From: a virus
Reading direction: 5' to 3' (one strand)
Virus record (IMG/VR): IMGVR_UViG_3300036820_000618
Location: 1-21,397 of that record
Length of the DNA: 21,397 nt
The translations under genes and the position numbers were made by a program. The notes below the pieces were generated by a model. It had not been told where the DNA came from, ran no database searches, and saw only the letters and a list, made by a program, of their open reading frames with translations. Positions 12,358-20,107 of this stretch are shown here, piece by piece (positions within the stretch are counted from its first letter, which is position 1; each line of letters opens with the position of its first letter).

Positions 12358-12641
12358 GGCAGACCGCCAGTTCCGGCGATTGCGGCGAGGACGGCCTCGT
12401 TCCAGTCGTCCTCGGCCACCTCCATCGCCCACCGCAGGTGAGTGGCAAGCGGCTCATGCTCACGGCCCGGCCAGTTGTACAGCAGGTAGGTGCCGCGGCA
12501 GCAGCGAGGGCTGCCATTGCAGCAGCCGTGATGGCCGGGCATGAAGTCGATGACCAGCGGTGATCCGTCCAGGTGCCAGCCTGCCTCGCCGTACAGGGTG
12601 CTGTCACTGTTGTAGACCCAGTTGCCGATGCGCCTGCTCAT
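12351..12641 (-). CDS. Cysteine-containing phage hypothetical protein
   Basis: A 96-residue protein starting MSRRIGNWVYNSDSTLYG. It carries a His/Cys-rich middle (MPGHHGCCNGSPRCCRG), which could bind a metal, followed by TYLLYNWPGREHEPLATHLR and WAMEVAEDDWNEAVLAAIAG. The ATG at 12641 lies one base after the stop of the zinc-ribbon-like gene; a GTG at 12650 would overlap it by 8 bp. No recognised family. It overlaps the small membrane protein gene by 7 bp, suggesting co-translation. Function unknown. Confidence 0.7.
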   Translation of the reverse strand: MSRRIGNWVYNSDSTLYGEAGWHLDGSPLVIDFMPGHHGCCNGSPRCCRGTYLLYNWPGREHEPLATHLRWAMEVAEDDWNEAVLAAIAGTGGLPC

Positions 12642-12642
12642 G

Positions 12643-12795
12643 TCAGGCACCGCCCGGCTCTGGATGCCCGCAGCCGCCGCTGGTCAGCAGTTCCAGGGCG
12701 AAATCACGCGCGCCCGGCAGGTAAAGCTGGCGGCGACATTCCGGGCAGATGAGGACCTCGAAGACTTCCCAGCCACTGGGATGGACGGTAATCAC
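12643..12795 (-). CDS. Small zinc-ribbon-like protein with GTG start
   Basis: A 50-residue protein: MITVHPSGWEVFEVLICPEC, then RRQLYLPGARDFALELLTSG and GCGHPEPGGA. The CPEC knuckle and a later Cys/His pair (GCGH) could form a small zinc site. The start is set by the junction: GTG at 12795 overlaps the stop of the 39-residue membrane protein as GTGA. The same frame is open further upstream, but there the other frame is the coding one. No family is recognised; small zinc-ribbon proteins are common in phage accessory blocks. Confidence 0.65.
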   Translation of the reverse strand: MITVHPSGWEVFEVLICPECRRQLYLPGARDFALELLTSGGCGHPEPGGA

Positions 12796-12911
12796 GTCAG
12801 TCCTTGCGTGGCCAGGATGAAGGACAGCCAGATCAGCGAAGTGAAGGTAACAAAGAAGCATGCCCCTGCGAGAGACCTGGCGTACTCGATGAAAGTCGCC
12901 CAAGCAATCAC
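12792..12911 (-). CDS. 39-residue single-span membrane protein
   Basis: A short frame with GTG start, MIAWATFIEYARSLAGACFF then VTFTSLIWLSFILATQGLT. The segment from about residue 14 to 36 is a clear transmembrane helix. Its GTG overlaps the stop of the upstream gene as GTGA (12908-12911), and its own stop overlaps the next GTG start as GTGA (12792-12795), so it fits the space exactly between two small genes. The double overlap and the hydrophobic composition support translation. Function unknown. Confidence 0.65.
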   Translation of the reverse strand: MIAWATFIEYARSLAGACFFVTFTSLIWLSFILATQGLT

Positions 12912-13096
12912 ATCGTCACCGTCCAGTCATCGCCGGTGCCCTTGCACAGCGATCCGTCCGTGCCGTTGTGTGCCACGGCCTGGTACGGCCGGGCCGTGGA
13001 GCCGGCCCCGGTCTGGCCGACCCCCTGGAAACAGACCGGGCAGCCCAGCACGGGCAGCCGCAAGGGTTCAATGGCGGTAATAGTGGTGGTTTTCAT
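12908..13096 (-). CDS. Small CPVC-containing hypothetical protein
   Basis: A 62-residue protein, MKTTTITAIEPLRLPVLGCP then VCFQGVGQTGAGSTARPYQA, ending CKGTGDDWTVTM. The CPVC pair plus a later Cys suggests a small metal site. AGGGAGAG lies six bases before the ATG, so it can be translated on its own; a 34-nt gap separates it from the upstream gene. It opens the run of small coupled genes ending at 11732. No family is recognised. Confidence 0.7.
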   Translation of the reverse strand: MKTTTITAIEPLRLPVLGCPVCFQGVGQTGAGSTARPYQAVAHNGTDGSLCKGTGDDWTVTM

Positions 13097-13130
13097 CTAG
13101 ACTCTCCCTGGGTTTGCGATGTGCATGGCG

Positions 13131-13532
13131 TTACCAGCCCGGACCGTATGTTGTCACCGGGAAGGCGCCAGGGGTGCTCTGGTCCGCGTCGCGGTAGAGC
13201 CTCCATCTGGAGGGGGTGCTGCCTGGTGCGTGCACGGCCCACAGTTGCTGGACGTCGCAGGTGAACTGGCGGATGGTGCCGGGCGCCGGATGGTGCCGGC
13301 AGAGCAGGAACAGCGAGTTGGCGGCTGCCCGGAACCTGGCGGGCGGGATATGGCCGAGGGCGATGACGGATTCCTCGCCGCCGAGCCAGTCGATCCGGAT
13401 GCCGCCGAACTCATGCCGCAGTCTGGGCGGCCCGGTTCCGGCCGGGGCGGTGTCCCAGGCGAGACCGCGCACCGCGGCCACCGGGCCGAGCATGTCACCA
13501 GCCTGCCGGACGGCGGCATCGAAGGCGGTCAT
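13131..13532 (-). CDS. Phage hypothetical protein downstream of dnaE
   Basis: A 133-residue protein, MTAFDAAVRQAGDMLGPVAA at the start, then RHEFGGIRIDWLGGEESVIA, a helical ARFRAAANSLFLLCRHHPAP and DVQQLWAVHAPGSTPSRWRL, ending FPVTTYGPGW. It looks like a compact mixed alpha/beta domain without known catalytic motifs. Its ATG overlaps the dnaE stop as ATGA, which fixes the start, although the frame is open further into dnaE. A role with the polymerase is possible from position only. Confidence 0.75.
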   Translation of the reverse strand: MTAFDAAVRQAGDMLGPVAAVRGLAWDTAPAGTGPPRLRHEFGGIRIDWLGGEESVIALGHIPPARFRAAANSLFLLCRHHPAPGTIRQFTCDVQQLWAVHAPGSTPSRWRLYRDADQSTPGAFPVTTYGPGW

Positions 13533-16500
13533 GATGATGACCCCGCGCCGAGCAGGCCCTTGACGTCTCCCCAGAATGCGGGGGTCGGGGCGACCGGGAA
13601 CTTGTCGCACCTCATCAGCGTCGCCCTGGACCCGCTGGCCGGGATGATGCGCAGGTGCACGGGCACCGGGCCGGGGTGGGCCAGCAGGATGCGCTTCAGG
13701 CTGGCGACGGTCTCCTCCTGTGCCTGCGCACAGCCGAGTGCGATGATAACCGGTTTCGTGCCGCCGGAGGTGTCCAGGATCTGCATGCTGTCCGCGCCAA
13801 TGGTGAGCTTGCCGCGGTCAGAGAGCCGGCCGGTCACGCTGATCACGCGGTCTGCGGTAAGCGAGGGGCTGTACAGCAGCCAGGCGTCGCTGAAGAAGCA
13901 GATCTCGGTGGCAGCGTCCAGGTCTTCCAGGGTGATCACGGCCCAGGCGCTGCCTGTCTTAGTGGTCCTGCACTCGACCCCGGTGATCATCCCGGCGAGC
14001 CGGACGGTGCCGTCGGCGCGGCCGGAGGCGAGCAGCTCGCTGATCGTCATGTCGCGCACGGCGGACAGGACGTCCTCCAGGCCGTCGAGCGGGTGACCGG
14101 AAACGTACAGGCCGAGCATCTCGCGTTCGGAGGCCAGCAGCGCGGACCTGCCCCACTCCCCCGGCGGGACCGGGATGGCGAAAGGGTTCTCCTCGCCATC
14201 GAACAGCGATCCCTGGCCGGATGCCTTATCGCGCCGGGTTTCGGCCGCGTCGTTCATCGCCTGCTCGCAGATTGCCGTCAGGCCCTTGCGCGGCTCGCCG
14301 GATGAGTCGAACGCCCCGGCCTTGATCAGCGACTCGACGCCGCGCTTGCCGCACGCGCTGCCCGGCACCCGGCACAGGAAGTCGGGGAAGGAGGCGAACG
14401 GGCCGTCCTCCTGCCGGGTCGCGATGATGGCGTTAACCGCGCCGTCGCCGATGTTGCTGATGGCCGCGAGGCCGAACCGGACGCCCTCGCCGGGGACGGG
14501 AGTGAATCCGGCGCCGGAGGTGCTCACGTCGGGGGGTAGCACCTTGATGCCGAGCCGCCGGCATTCGGCCAGGTAGAGCCGGGTCTTGTCCTTGTCGTCG
14601 CTGACCGAGGTGAGCAGTGCGGCCATGTACTCGGCCGGGTAGTGGCATTTCAGCCATGCCGTCCGGTACGCGATCAACGCGTAGGCGGCTGCGTGTGACC
14701 GGCAGAACGCGTATCCGGAGAAAGGGATCAGGATGTCCCAGATGGTCCGGACGGCACCTTCGGAGTAGCCGCGCTCGAGCATCCCGTCGCGGAACGGGAC
14801 GTACTCCCTGTCCAGGATCTCCTTTTTCTTCTTGCCCATGGCGCGGCGGAGCAGGTCGGCCTGGGCGAGCGTGTAGCCGGCCAGGACCTGGGCGATCGTC
14901 ATCACCTGTTCCTGGTAGACCACCAGCCCGTAGGTGTCGCTGAGGACTGGCTCCAGGGCCTCGCCGAGCTCGGGATGGACCGGCGTCACCGGCTCCTGCC
15001 CGGCCTTGCGCCGGGCATAGCTGGTGTGAGCGCCCGCGTCCATCGGGCCGGGACGGTAGAGGGCCTGCGCGGCGGAGACGTGCTCGAACAGGTCCGGTTG
15101 TATGGCTACGATCAGCTCGGTCATCCCGGCTGACTCGGACTGGAATGTGCCGCACGTCTCGCCGCAGGCGAGCATCGCGTAGACAGCGGGGTCGTCCAGC
15201 GGCAGGCCCGCGATGTCGATGCTGACACCCCAGACGGTCTTGATGTGACGGACGGCGTCGGCGATCACGGTGAGGTTGCGCAGGCCGAGGCAGTCCATCT
15301 TCAGCAGGCCCATGTTGTCGACCGGCCCCATAGTGAACCCGGCGACGAGGGAGCCTTCCCCCTTTGGCCGGAAGACGGGGATGATGTCGATGAGCGGCTT
15401 GCCGGAGATGATCACGCCGGCGGCGTGCACGCCGGGCTGGCGGACCAGCCCCTCGATGCCCCGCGCGGTGTCGATGACGGTCCTGGCGTCGGGATTGTCC
15501 TGGTAGAGCGCGCGGAGCGCTGCCGCTTCGCGGTACCTCGGGTGGCTTTCCTGGAAGATCGCGTCCAGCCCGATCTCGGCGCCCCCGATGGGCGGCGGGA
15601 ACGCCTTCCCGATCTTCTCGCCCAGGCTGTAGGGCAGGTCCAGGATCCGCGTGGAGTCCTTGACGGCCGCCTTGGCCTTCAGGGTGCCCAGGTTCATGAT
15701 CTGGCACACCCTGTCCGCGCCGTACGTGCGCGTGATGTACGCGACCACCTCGCCGCGGCGGCGGTCCTCGAAGTCGAGGTCGATGTCCGGCATGGACACG
15801 CGCTCGGGGTTCAGGAAGCGCTCGAACAGAAGCCCGAACCGGATCGGGTCCAGCTCGGTGATGCCCATTGCGTAGGCGACGACGGATCCGGCTGCCGAGC
15901 CGCGGCCGGGGCCGACCGCTATCCCGTTGTCACGGGCGTGCCGGCAGATGTCCGCCACGACGAGGAAGTAGCCGGAGAACCCCATCCGGTCGATCACGCC
16001 GAGCTCGTACTCGATCCGCCCGGCGGGGACCTCGTTTCCGTACTGCCGCCGGGCGCCGTCCATGGTCATCGTCCGCAGCAGCGCGGTCTCGCTCTGGCCC
16101 TCGGGGACCGGGAAGGCGGGCATCAGGCTGCGGTGCTCGAAGACCTCGTCGTAGCTGGTGACGCGTCCGGCGACCAGCAGGGTGTTGTCGCATCCCCCCG
16201 GGACCAGTTCGTCCCAGTAGGCACGCATCTGGCTGGCCGGCTTGATGTGGTAGCCGGTCCCGTCGAACCGGAACCGGTCCGCGTCGGTGAGCCGCTTGCC
16301 GGTGGCGATGCACAGCAGGGCGTCCTGCGCCGGGGCCTGGTCCTGGGTCACGTAATGGGTGTCGTTGGTGACCAGCGGGGGCAGGCCGAGGTGGCGGCCG
16401 AGGGCCAGCAGGTCGCTGCGGAGCTCGCGCTCGGCGGTGATCCCGTGGTCCATCAGCTCGAGGAAGTAGTTCTCCTTGCCGAAGATGTCCTGGTACTGCC

Positions 16501-17029
16501 CGGCTGTCTTCAGGGCCTCGTCGTACTGCCCGAGCCGCAGCCGCTTGGGCACTGCCCCGCCCATGCACCCGGTTGTCGCGATGACGCCGCCGGCGTACTG
16601 CGCGAGCAGCTCGTCATCCACCCGCGGCCACTTGTTCGTGTAGCCCTCCGTCCAGCCGCGTGACTGCAGCCGGAACAGGTTCCGCAGCCCGTCAGCGCTG
16701 GCCGCGAGCAGGGTCATGTGCGTGTAAGCCCCGCCGCCGGAAACGTCCCCTTCGTTCTTGCGCCCCTCCGGCCCCCAGTAGATGGCCTTCTTGTCGTAGC
16801 GGGAAGCCGGCGCGACGTACGCCTCGATGCCCAGCACCGGCTTGATCCCGGCCTTGACGGCTGCGGCGTGGAAGTCGTACGCGCCGAACATATTGCCGTG
16901 GTCGGTCATCGCGATCGCGGGCTGCCCGAGGCGGGCGGCCTCCGCGATCAGCGGGCCGATCCGGGCCGCGCCATCCAGCATGGAGAGGTCGGTGTGCACG
17001 TGCAGGTGCACGTACTGGCGGTCATCCAT
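13529..17029 (-). CDS. dnaE: DNA polymerase III alpha subunit (DnaE), phage-encoded
   Basis: Replicative C-family DNA polymerase of 1166 residues, full length for the family. Domain order: PHP domain (YVHLHVHTDLSMLDG at the N-terminus, MTDHGNMFGAYDFH near 41, with the His residues used for metal binding); polymerase core with VGPGRGSAAGSVVAYAMGIT and PDIDLDFEDRRR, whose Asp415, 417 and 419 include the catalytic pair; a fingers region with SHAAAYALIAYRTAWLK; a beta-clamp-binding motif QGSLFDG at about 939-945; and an OB-fold region (VRLAGMITGVECRTTKTGSA). The MDDRQYVHLHVH start has GAGGAAG eight bases upstream and suits the family; it lies 82 bp inside the HNH gene. With its own helicase, loader and initiator, the phage should be largely independent in replication but probably uses the host clamp. 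Confidence 0.97.
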   Translation of the reverse strand: MDDRQYVHLHVHTDLSMLDGAARIGPLIAEAARLGQPAIAMTDHGNMFGAYDFHAAAVKAGIKPVLGIEAYVAPASRYDKKAIYWGPEGRKNEGDVSGGGAYTHMTLLAASADGLRNLFRLQSRGWTEGYTNKWPRVDDELLAQYAGGVIATTGCMGGAVPKRLRLGQYDEALKTAGQYQDIFGKENYFLELMDHGITAERELRSDLLALGRHLGLPPLVTNDTHYVTQDQAPAQDALLCIATGKRLTDADRFRFDGTGYHIKPASQMRAYWDELVPGGCDNTLLVAGRVTSYDEVFEHRSLMPAFPVPEGQSETALLRTMTMDGARRQYGNEVPAGRIEYELGVIDRMGFSGYFLVVADICRHARDNGIAVGPGRGSAAGSVVAYAMGITELDPIRFGLLFERFLNPERVSMPDIDLDFEDRRRGEVVAYITRTYGADRVCQIMNLGTLKAKAAVKDSTRILDLPYSLGEKIGKAFPPPIGGAEIGLDAIFQESHPRYREAAALRALYQDNPDARTVIDTARGIEGLVRQPGVHAAGVIISGKPLIDIIPVFRPKGEGSLVAGFTMGPVDNMGLLKMDCLGLRNLTVIADAVRHIKTVWGVSIDIAGLPLDDPAVYAMLACGETCGTFQSESAGMTELIVAIQPDLFEHVSAAQALYRPGPMDAGAHTSYARRKAGQEPVTPVHPELGEALEPVLSDTYGLVVYQEQVMTIAQVLAGYTLAQADLLRRAMGKKKKEILDREYVPFRDGMLERGYSEGAVRTIWDILIPFSGYAFCRSHAAAYALIAYRTAWLKCHYPAEYMAALLTSVSDDKDKTRLYLAECRRLGIKVLPPDVSTSGAGFTPVPGEGVRFGLAAISNIGDGAVNAIIATRQEDGPFASFPDFLCRVPGSACGKRGVESLIKAGAFDSSGEPRKGLTAICEQAMNDAAETRRDKASGQGSLFDGEENPFAIPVPPGEWGRSALLASEREMLGLYVSGHPLDGLEDVLSAVRDMTISELLASGRADGTVRLAGMITGVECRTTKTGSAWAVITLEDLDAATEICFFSDAWLLYSPSLTADRVISVTGRLSDRGKLTIGADSMQILDTSGGTKPVIIALGCAQAQEETVASLKRILLAHPGPVPVHLRIIPASGSRATLMRCDKFPVAPTPAFWGDVKGLLGAGSSS

Positions 17030-17571
17030 AAGGCAGCTTCCTCGGTCAGCCAGGTGCCGCCGCACGTGGGCCACGCAGCCTGGGCGCCGTCGCGTGCGGC
17101 AAGGCGGGTGACGGGCGTCAGGCGCGGGTATTCTTCAGACCGGAGCACGATGTACCCCTGCTTCTCGGCGAGCAGGCGATCCTCGCCGTGCACGGCAATA
17201 TGGTCGGCCAGGCACAAGGAGACCAGATTGCAGGCACAGTCTGTGTGGTCGCGCGGATCCCCTCCGTCTCCCTTGAGGCGGCGGTGGTGAATCTGGATGG
17301 CCCACGGCGAACCGCACCGGACACACAGTTCCTCGTCCCGCTCGCGGACCTGGCGGCGGACTCTTGGGGGGATCGTGTCGCGCCCGCTGGTCCGCCCAGC
17401 CCCCTGCCGTCCGCGACGAGCGGTCAGGGGGCTGGGCTCCTGGACTCCAGTACGGCCGCGCGCGGCAAAGCCCGCGCGGCTCAATGGAGTACCCCTGAAA
17501 ATCTGCGGTCCGCGCTGCCGGGCGCCGCTGCGCTCGAGTCCCGTCTTGCGGGAGATCCCGGACCGCTTCAC
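16948..17571 (-). CDS. HNH endonuclease
   Basis: A 207-residue protein. The N-terminal 85 residues are basic and rich in Arg, Ser and Gly (MKRSGISRKTGLERSGARQR and so on). The HNH domain lies at about 90-145: CVRCGSPWAIQIHHRRLKGD, then HTDCACNLVSLCLADHIAVH. This gives the CxxC pair, the double His and the Asn-x-LC-x4-H arrangement of metal-dependent nucleases. Expected to nick or cut DNA; in phages such genes act in replication, recombination or packaging, or are free-standing homing nucleases. The ATG overlaps the coiled-coil gene stop (ATGA). The frame runs 82 bp into dnaE, where it encodes a Thr/Cys-rich tail (MTASTCTCTCTPTSPC) that is likely meaningless; a lost stop or an indel near the junction is possible. 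Confidence 0.85.
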   Translation of the reverse strand: MKRSGISRKTGLERSGARQRGPQIFRGTPLSRAGFAARGRTGVQEPSPLTARRGRQGAGRTSGRDTIPPRVRRQVRERDEELCVRCGSPWAIQIHHRRLKGDGGDPRDHTDCACNLVSLCLADHIAVHGEDRLLAEKQGYIVLRSEEYPRLTPVTRLAARDGAQAAWPTCGGTWLTEEAALWMTASTCTCTCTPTSPCWMARPGSAR

Positions 17572-17921
17572 GCGCGCACCGCCCCGTACATAGAGCCGAC
17601 CAGCTTGGCCTGGGCCTGCAGCCCGGACAACTGCCGCTCCAGCGCCGCTGCCGTGCGCTGAGCGTGCTTATACTCAGCCTCGGCGTCCTCGGCGGCACGA
17701 CGGCAGTCCATGGACTCGATGACCGCCGTGTACTCCTTGTCCTTGATGGACCCGTCGGCCTGGGTGTAACTGATAGCCTTGGCGAGGTCATAGTCCCGGC
17801 GCAACTGAGCGGCCTTGCGTTCGGCACGGCTGATGACGCCGATACCGTTGGCAATCCGGGCGCAGACCTCGTCAATGGCGCGTTCGAGGTCAACGGGGTT
17901 GAGGACGTCATCGCTGCTCAG
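17568..17921 (-). CDS. Coiled-coil protein next to RecT, with a non-standard start
   Basis: About 117 residues, helical throughout: SSDDVLNPVDLERAIDEVCA, RIANGIGVISRAERKAAQLR, RDYDLAKAISYTQADGSIKD and a long C-terminal helix with EDAEAEYKHAQRTAAALERQ. The G/C third-position pattern holds across the whole frame up to the end of recT, so the true start should be near 17921, yet no ATG, GTG or TTG exists there. The best candidate is CTG at 17921-17919, three bases after GGAGG. A TTG at 17804 would drop 39 well-coded residues. The ATGA over the recT stop is in the +1 frame. Similar coiled-coil proteins commonly accompany RecT and YqaJ in actinophages, as far as I recall; they have no established function. 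Confidence 0.65.
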   Translation of the reverse strand: MSSDDVLNPVDLERAIDEVCARIANGIGVISRAERKAAQLRRDYDLAKAISYTQADGSIKDKEYTAVIESMDCRRAAEDAEAEYKHAQRTAAALERQLSGLQAQAKLVGSMYGAVRA

Positions 17922-18759
17922 AGGCCTCCGCTGGATCTTCGCGGATGACCTCGCCCGGCAGCGTGATCACGGGGCTGGCGCTGAGGAGGTCGCCGTCGCT
18001 GTCGGTGTCCTTGCTCAGCAGGATGGCGAGCTCGGGGCTCTTGGGGACGTACTTGGCCAGCCTGCGGACAGTCGACTTGAGCCACATCTCATCAAAACTG
18101 GTGTGCCACGGCGAATCTCTCTTGCCGTTGCCCTCCGCCTTCTGGTACCCCTTCGAGTGCTTGTCCCTGATCCGCTCAGCCTGCTTGCGGGTGAGGAAGG
18201 AGATGTCGGACCGGCCGCCGTTGCTGTAACGGAGGAAGGCGTAAGCGAGGTAGGGGTCGTAATCGTCTACCTTCTCGTGGTCCGGGAAGTGCTGGAAACA
18301 GGGTTCGTCGCCCTTGACGTGGACGAGCCGGTCGCATTTGCGGACCCAGTCGAGTTCGACGCGCTCGACCTTGCCGGTGCGGTGGAAGATCTCGATGTAG
18401 CCCTGGTACTGGGGCACGAAAGTCGCGGTGTCGCCGTAAGGAATGATCGCGGCCTCGTTCGTGCACGGCATCAGCCCCGTCTGGGCGCAATCCAGGAGCG
18501 CGGCGAGCAGGCTCGGGTGCGAGCAGGCAGCCAGCCCCCGGGTGGTCTTCAGGCCGGTGAGGGCGACTCGCAGGAAGCTCTCGACCGGGATGAAGCCCGG
18601 CAGTGCGGCTTCGAATTCGCTCGCCATCGAGTCCAGCATCGCGCGGACGGGATCGCGCGGAGCGGTCTGCACGGCAACCGTGCCGTCTGCGCCGGCCTGG
18701 GCGGTATCGGCGGTAGCCGCGGCGTGGACGCGGTCGCTGAGTGTGCTGCTGCTGGTCAT
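17908..18759 (-). CDS. recT: RecT-family single-strand annealing recombinase
   Basis: Binds single-stranded DNA exposed by the partner exonuclease and anneals it to a homologous strand. The 283-residue product has the RecT core: LPGFIPVESFLRVALTGLKT, a SLLAALLDCAQTGLMPCTNE helix, AAIIPYGDTATFVPQYQGYI, HFPDHEKVDDYDPYLAYAF, and DSPWHTSFDEMWLKSTVRRL with AKYVPKSPEL. The N-terminal 35 residues are low complexity and the last 30, acidic, probably disordered. Its ATG overlaps the exonuclease stop as ATGA (18756-18759), the usual pairing of annealase and nuclease. Family and partner assignment are firm. Confidence 0.95.
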   Translation of the reverse strand: MTSSSTLSDRVHAAATADTAQAGADGTVAVQTAPRDPVRAMLDSMASEFEAALPGFIPVESFLRVALTGLKTTRGLAACSHPSLLAALLDCAQTGLMPCTNEAAIIPYGDTATFVPQYQGYIEIFHRTGKVERVELDWVRKCDRLVHVKGDEPCFQHFPDHEKVDDYDPYLAYAFLRYSNGGRSDISFLTRKQAERIRDKHSKGYQKAEGNGKRDSPWHTSFDEMWLKSTVRRLAKYVPKSPELAILLSKDTDSDGDLLSASPVITLPGEVIREDPAEASEQR

Positions 18760-19811
18760 GCGGCGACTCCCCGTGGGATGCGAAGGACCCGGGCGCGGCA
18801 GGCCCGGTAGGTGTCAGGATGGTCGGCGGCCAGGCCGTCCTTGTCGACGGCGATCACGGTGCGCTCGTACTTGGCGGCTAGTTCCGGTGCGATCTGCCGG
18901 AGGCGCTCGGCCGAGAACGTGCCGTTGCGCGGCCAGGAGTAGAGCTTGTCCCCGTCCGGGGCGAGGGCGATCTCGGCGTCGGCGAGCATGACCTTGAGGC
19001 TGTTCTCGACGGTGCCGAGGGCGCCGGTGAGTCCGGTGATCTCTTCCTTGATCTCCTTGCGGCGGGCGAGGAGCGGGTCCACGTCCTGCCTGCTGAGGAT
19101 CCTTACCGTCTCCGGGCTGCCGGCCCAGAGGTCCTTGACGAGATCGGTTACTGCCTGGGAGCCGTCTACGGGAGGCGGGTCGCCGGACAGGACGCGGCTC
19201 CAGAAGCGCTCGCCCATGATGGCGAGGTCATCGAGCAGGGCCTGGTCGCGGTCGAGGCGGTAGTAGCGGTCGTCGTTGCCGTTGATGAGCACGGCCACGT
19301 GCACATGACCGTAGCCGGTGACCAGGAGGTACCACAGGCTCTGGAGGGCCTCGCGGTCGGGAACGCCACCGGGGTCACCGGACTCTCCCCATTCGTGCGC
19401 CTTGCGGTAGGACCGGGTCTTGATTTCCAGGACGCAGGGCCCGTCGCAGCAGCCGTGGACCTGCCGGTCCAGGTTCGCGAGCATCCAGGGCACCTCGGCG
19501 TGCTGGATCATGCCGATCCGGCGCACCCGCAGCCCGGTCAGCTCGGCGAACCGGGCTGCGATCGTCGGCTCGTGCAGGTGCCCCCACATGGCGGCACGCT
19601 GCACGAAGTCGGGCACGGGCAGGTCGAGGCCGTCAAGCTCGCCGCGCTTCTCCAGGAACAGCTTCCAGGGCGCGTTGTACTTGTCCATCCCGAGCAGCCC
19701 GGCGATGTCGCTGCCGCCGATGCCCTGGCGGCGCAGCTGAAGCCATTCGGCTTCCGGCAGCCCGGCCGGGGCCAGCAGGATTCCGGTCGGCGTGACACGC
19801 TGCCCTGTCAT
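18756..19811 (-). CDS. YqaJ-type viral recombinase (lambda exonuclease-like nuclease)
   Basis: 5'-3' exonuclease that makes single-stranded DNA for RecT. The 351-residue protein has the YqaJ signature: WLQLRRQGIGGSDIAGLLGM (residues 23-42), then WGHLHEPTIAARF with Glu81, MLANLDRQV with Asp115, and VLEIKTRS with Glu129 and Lys131, the D-(D/E)xK catalytic set; EALQSLWYLLVTGY with Gln157 completes it. The C-terminal third is helical (LARRKEIKEEITGLTGALGT) and probably non-catalytic. The start at 19811 overlaps the preceding stop as ATGA. Together with RecT and the coiled-coil protein, it forms the recombination module. Confidence 0.92.
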   Translation of the reverse strand: MTGQRVTPTGILLAPAGLPEAEWLQLRRQGIGGSDIAGLLGMDKYNAPWKLFLEKRGELDGLDLPVPDFVQRAAMWGHLHEPTIAARFAELTGLRVRRIGMIQHAEVPWMLANLDRQVHGCCDGPCVLEIKTRSYRKAHEWGESGDPGGVPDREALQSLWYLLVTGYGHVHVAVLINGNDDRYYRLDRDQALLDDLAIMGERFWSRVLSGDPPPVDGSQAVTDLVKDLWAGSPETVRILSRQDVDPLLARRKEIKEEITGLTGALGTVENSLKVMLADAEIALAPDGDKLYSWPRNGTFSAERLRQIAPELAAKYERTVIAVDKDGLAADHPDTYRACRARVLRIPRGVAA

Positions 19812-20107
19812 GCGCCGCCTTCGCCGCAGAGCAGCGTCAGGACGAGCGCGGTGGCGTCGGCGACCTCGCCCTGGTACATGGTGCGGGCCTCCTGCTCGGG
19901 GTCTCCGTCGGCAGGGACCGTGCGGGCCTCGCGGAGCAGGAGCTGACCGTGCTCAAGGCGCTCGGCCTGGTCCATGGCCAGGTTCAGCTTGGTGAGCGCG
20001 GCGCGCAGCGCTGCGAGCAGGTGCTCGCCCCTGCGGAGCGCCTGCTCGCCTGCCTCGGTGATGCTGCCGGCGGTCGTGACCGCCGGATTGTGTGTCATGA
20101 CGGCCAT
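19808..20107 (-). CDS. Helical hypothetical protein, first gene of the recombination block
   Basis: A 99-residue mostly helical protein: MAVMTHNPAVTTAGSITEAG, EQALRRGEHLLAALRAALTK and LNLAMDQAERLEHGQLLLRE, then a polar loop (ARTVPADGDPEQEARTM) and a final helix (GEVADATALVLTLLCGEGGA). No family is recognised. The ATG at 20107 has AGGAAGG eleven bases upstream; the in-frame ATG at 20098 lacks a site. It follows a terminator and an inverted repeat, so it likely begins a transcription unit containing the exonuclease and RecT genes. Confidence 0.7.
   Translation of the reverse strand: MAVMTHNPAVTTAGSITEAGEQALRRGEHLLAALRAALTKLNLAMDQAERLEHGQLLLREARTVPADGDPEQEARTMYQGEVADATALVLTLLCGEGGA

Noticed and set aside
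15245-16663. Plus-strand open frame of 472 codons
   Set aside because: Antisense to dnaE, whose motifs and coding pattern are unambiguous; long antisense frames are expected in high-GC genes.
17135-17911. Minus-strand frame starting at the ATGA over the recT stop
   Set aside because: Ser/Thr/Pro/Arg-rich translation out of phase with both the HNH gene and the coiled-coil gene, which have proper motifs and codon bias.
17815-18810. Plus-strand open frame of 331 codons
   Set aside because: Antisense to recT and its neighbour; no domain seen.
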